Shown piece after piece: positions 22,245 to 23,921 of a DNA stretch of 23,921 bases; position 1 is the stretch's first letter; each line of letters begins with the position of its first letter. This stretch comes from JADJNW01 sp964517145 (lineage in GTDB: Bacteria; Bacteroidota; Bacteroidia; Chitinophagales; Saprospiraceae), in contig CAZFBN010000086.1 in NCBI GenBank assembly GCA_964517145.1, forward strand, positions 1-23,921, read 5' to 3'. Made by a program: the position numbers and the translations under genes. The notes under the pieces are model-generated. The model was not told the origin of the DNA. It did no database searches and saw nothing but the letters and a program-made list of their open reading frames with translations.

Positions 22245-23921
22245 CTATTTTTGCCCTAGAAGTGAATAACTTTTCCAGATAATTTCCAGGTCTTTAGCGA
22301 CTTCATAATCTTTGGCGTATAAAAAATTCAGGCGTTGAATGGTTGGTTCGTTTAAATTTTTTACTGAAAGGGCATCCAATGGCGACAGCACGCCAGGCTT
22401 AATTTTAGGTAGAGAAAAATGAGCATTAGCACTCGCATAAGCGACCCAACTTTTTTTGCCGATGATAACTTGTAATAAATTTTGTAATAATCCGCCAAAA
22501 TTTTTAATAAAAAAGACCTGAAAGGGTAGGGTGGTGAATAAAAACAGGCAAAATATTACATCAAAGGTGCGTTTGCTGCGGCGGTGGCGCTGCTCGGCAA
22601 TGCGAAAACGAATATCAATGGTATATAATTCGCCGGAAGTATCTTTCGAGCTGCTGCCGATAATGCTTAGGCTTTCTTCGGGTAAAATTTTATACTCAAT
22701 GCCGGTGCCCAAACGGGTCATCCAATGCATAATCTGCTGAGCCGCAATATCTTTGGAGCAGAAAATAATTTCTTCAATTTTATAAATGTGCACCACTTCA
22801 TCGAGTTGATCCAAACTACTCAGAAAAATTTTGGTATCATAAGCGCCATTCGGAGCGACTACGCCGATCAGGTTTTTTTGTACCTGCGCCTGTTGTAATA
22901 ATTTTTCGACGCGCTCGCGCTCTGATTGTGAGCCAATTATAATCAGATTTTTAATTTTTTCATTCCCAATATTAAAATTATGATATTTTATAAAATGCAA
23001 TAACAATCGTAATCCGACCGTACCAACGACTGCCCAAACCGCACCCATCACAATCAATGCCCGCGAAGACCGATATTGCAAATCTAAAAATCCATAAACC
23101 GCTGCTATTAAAATGGTTCCGACGATCAATCCCCGAACCAAGCGCCGAATATTATACACCTCATCATATCCGCCACTGAAATAAACCGTTGTAATCCAAA
23201 TAAATAGGTAAAGTGGGTAATTAAAATATAATAATGCGTCGTCAAAATGATTCGGCGTTTTGTAATAATATAATTCCCAGAAAATTTTCAATCCGAATAA
23301 TCCTGCATAAATAATAATCGCATCTACAACCGGTAATTTTATTTTTTTTAAAACATTGGAAATCAGGGTGATAAATGCCCGAAAGTAAATAGCTGCCTGC
23401 AACATTAATACAAATAAACTCGCTTCGCGCCCCTGAAAATGCTTTTTCGCAAAAATAATCATCGCCTGATAAAAAACGCGGACGTAATTCAGGCTGCCTT
23501 TTTTCGTGCTTTCGCCTTTGTAATGTATAATCGTGGTATCAGGAAAGTAATAATTTTTATAACCGGCTTTAATAATTCGATACGACAAATCAATATCTTC
23601 GCCATACATAAAAAAAGTTTCATCCAGCAAGCCGATTTCATATAGCACCGAGCGCCGGAGTAGCATAAAAGCCCCCGCCAATACCTCCACTTCATGAATT
23701 TCATCCTCCGCTAAATAACCCAAATGATATTCATTAAGTGTTTTTGACTTCGGAAATAAAGTCGATAAGCCAAAAGTTTTGCAAAAAGCTGCCCACGGCG
23801 ACGGAAATCCGCGTTTGCTCTCCGGTAAAAACTTGCCCGACCCGTCAATCATGCGCACGCCCAGCCCACCCGCCTGAGGATGGGCATCCATAAACGCCAC
23901 ACATTTTTCAAAGGTATCTTC
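22245..23921 (-). CDS. Glycosyltransferase family 2 fused to a sugar-transferase-like membrane module (5' end beyond window)
   Basis: The reading frame is open to the window edge; 558 codons are visible, and the N-terminal part of the GT2 domain is missing. The visible GT2 part has GAFMLLRR and the base motif EDIDLSYRI (Glu108-Asp109), typical of rhamnosyltransferase-like enzymes. Several membrane helices follow, then a Rossmann-like segment (KNLIIIGSQSERERVEKLL) as in the CoA-binding half of polyprenyl glycosylphosphotransferases. The C-terminal 100 residues begin RSKRTFDVIFCLFLF and end LYAKDYEVAKDLEIIWKSY. They resemble a bacterial sugar transferase domain lacking the catalytic core (no KFRSM-like motif). 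It is probably an envelope or exopolysaccharide enzyme whose transferase tail is inactive or altered. Confidence 0.85.
   Translation of the reverse strand, partial: EDTFEKCVAFMDAHPQAGGLGVRMIDGSGKFLPESKRGFPSPWAAFCKTFGLSTLFPKSKTLNEYHLGYLAEDEIHEVEVLAGAFMLLRRSVLYEIGLLDETFFMYGEDIDLSYRIIKAGYKNYYFPDTTIIHYKGESTKKGSLNYVRVFYQAMIIFAKKHFQGREASLFVLMLQAAIYFRAFITLISNVLKKIKLPVVDAIIIYAGLFGLKIFWELYYYKTPNHFDDALLYFNYPLYLFIWITTVYFSGGYDEVYNIRRLVRGLIVGTILIAAVYGFLDLQYRSSRALIVMGAVWAVVGTVGLRLLLHFIKYHNFNIGNEKIKNLIIIGSQSERERVEKLLQQAQVQKNLIGVVAPNGAYDTKIFLSSLDQLDEVVHIYKIEEIIFCSKDIAAQQIMHWMTRLGTGIEYKILPEESLSIIGSSSKDTSGELYTIDIRFRIAEQRHRRSKRTFDVIFCLFLFTTLPFQVFFIKNFGGLLQNLLQVIIGKKSWVAYASANAHFSLPKIKPGVLSPLDALSVKNLNEPTIQRLNFLYAKDYEVAKDLEIIWKSYSLLGQK

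Overview
The window looks like a chromosomal segment of a Bacteroidota (probably Saprospiria/Chitinophagia-like) genome. The signs are a type IX secretion sorting domain, a DUF4270 lipoprotein, three LytTR/LytS-type signalling genes, promoters of the TAnnTTTG type, weak Shine-Dalgarno sequences and an A+T-rich composition. No transposase, integrase, phage gene or CRISPR array was seen.

Layout. 25-1180: a membrane glycosyltransferase whose N-terminal helix and catalytic domain lie in different frames across an A9 tract. 1202-7574: a [NiFe] uptake-hydrogenase locus arranged as two divergent arms. The leftward arm carries a small His-rich membrane protein, hypA, hypB and hypC. The rightward arm carries the Tat-exported small subunit, large subunit, cytochrome b anchor and maturation protease (hyaABCD-like). 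The small subunit has all six proximal-cluster cysteines expected of O2-tolerant group 1d enzymes. hypD, hypE, hypF and the HyaE/HyaF-type chaperones are absent here. 7576-8762: a doubtful 43-aa ORF, tRNA-Ala(GGC) with a strong terminator, and murQ. 8938-11468: a secreted PQQ-type sugar dehydrogenase with a T9SS tail and a secreted beta-propeller protein. 11470-14082: a LytS-like kinase with its LytTR regulator, and a divergent second LytTR regulator with a degenerate acidic pocket. 14168-18038: a Kelch-repeat lipoprotein and a DUF4270 lipoprotein, divergent from a FadL-like outer-membrane protein. 18296-22224: a lipoprotein, a sterol-desaturase-family enzyme, a PagL-like lipid A deacylase, a Spy-like small protein, a PepSY-like protein and a DinB-family protein. 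22245-23921: the 3' part of a glycosyltransferase fused to a polyisoprenyl-phosphate sugar-transferase-like tail, cut by the window edge.

How it fits together. The hydrogenase probably feeds electrons from periplasmic H2 through three Fe-S clusters and cytochrome b to quinone, with HypA/HypB delivering Ni and HyaD trimming the large subunit. The most informative non-coding signal is a pair of tandem LytTR-type direct repeats (9-bp boxes, 12-bp gap). One pair lies upstream of the kinase/regulator operon and the other upstream of the lipoprotein at 18296. Both have nearly the same spacing to a candidate -7 element, which suggests an autoregulated LytTR circuit with at least one envelope target. 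Several intercistronic gaps in the hydrogenase locus hold palindromic, low-complexity repeats that may tune mRNA stability. Most of the other genes are envelope or secreted functions.
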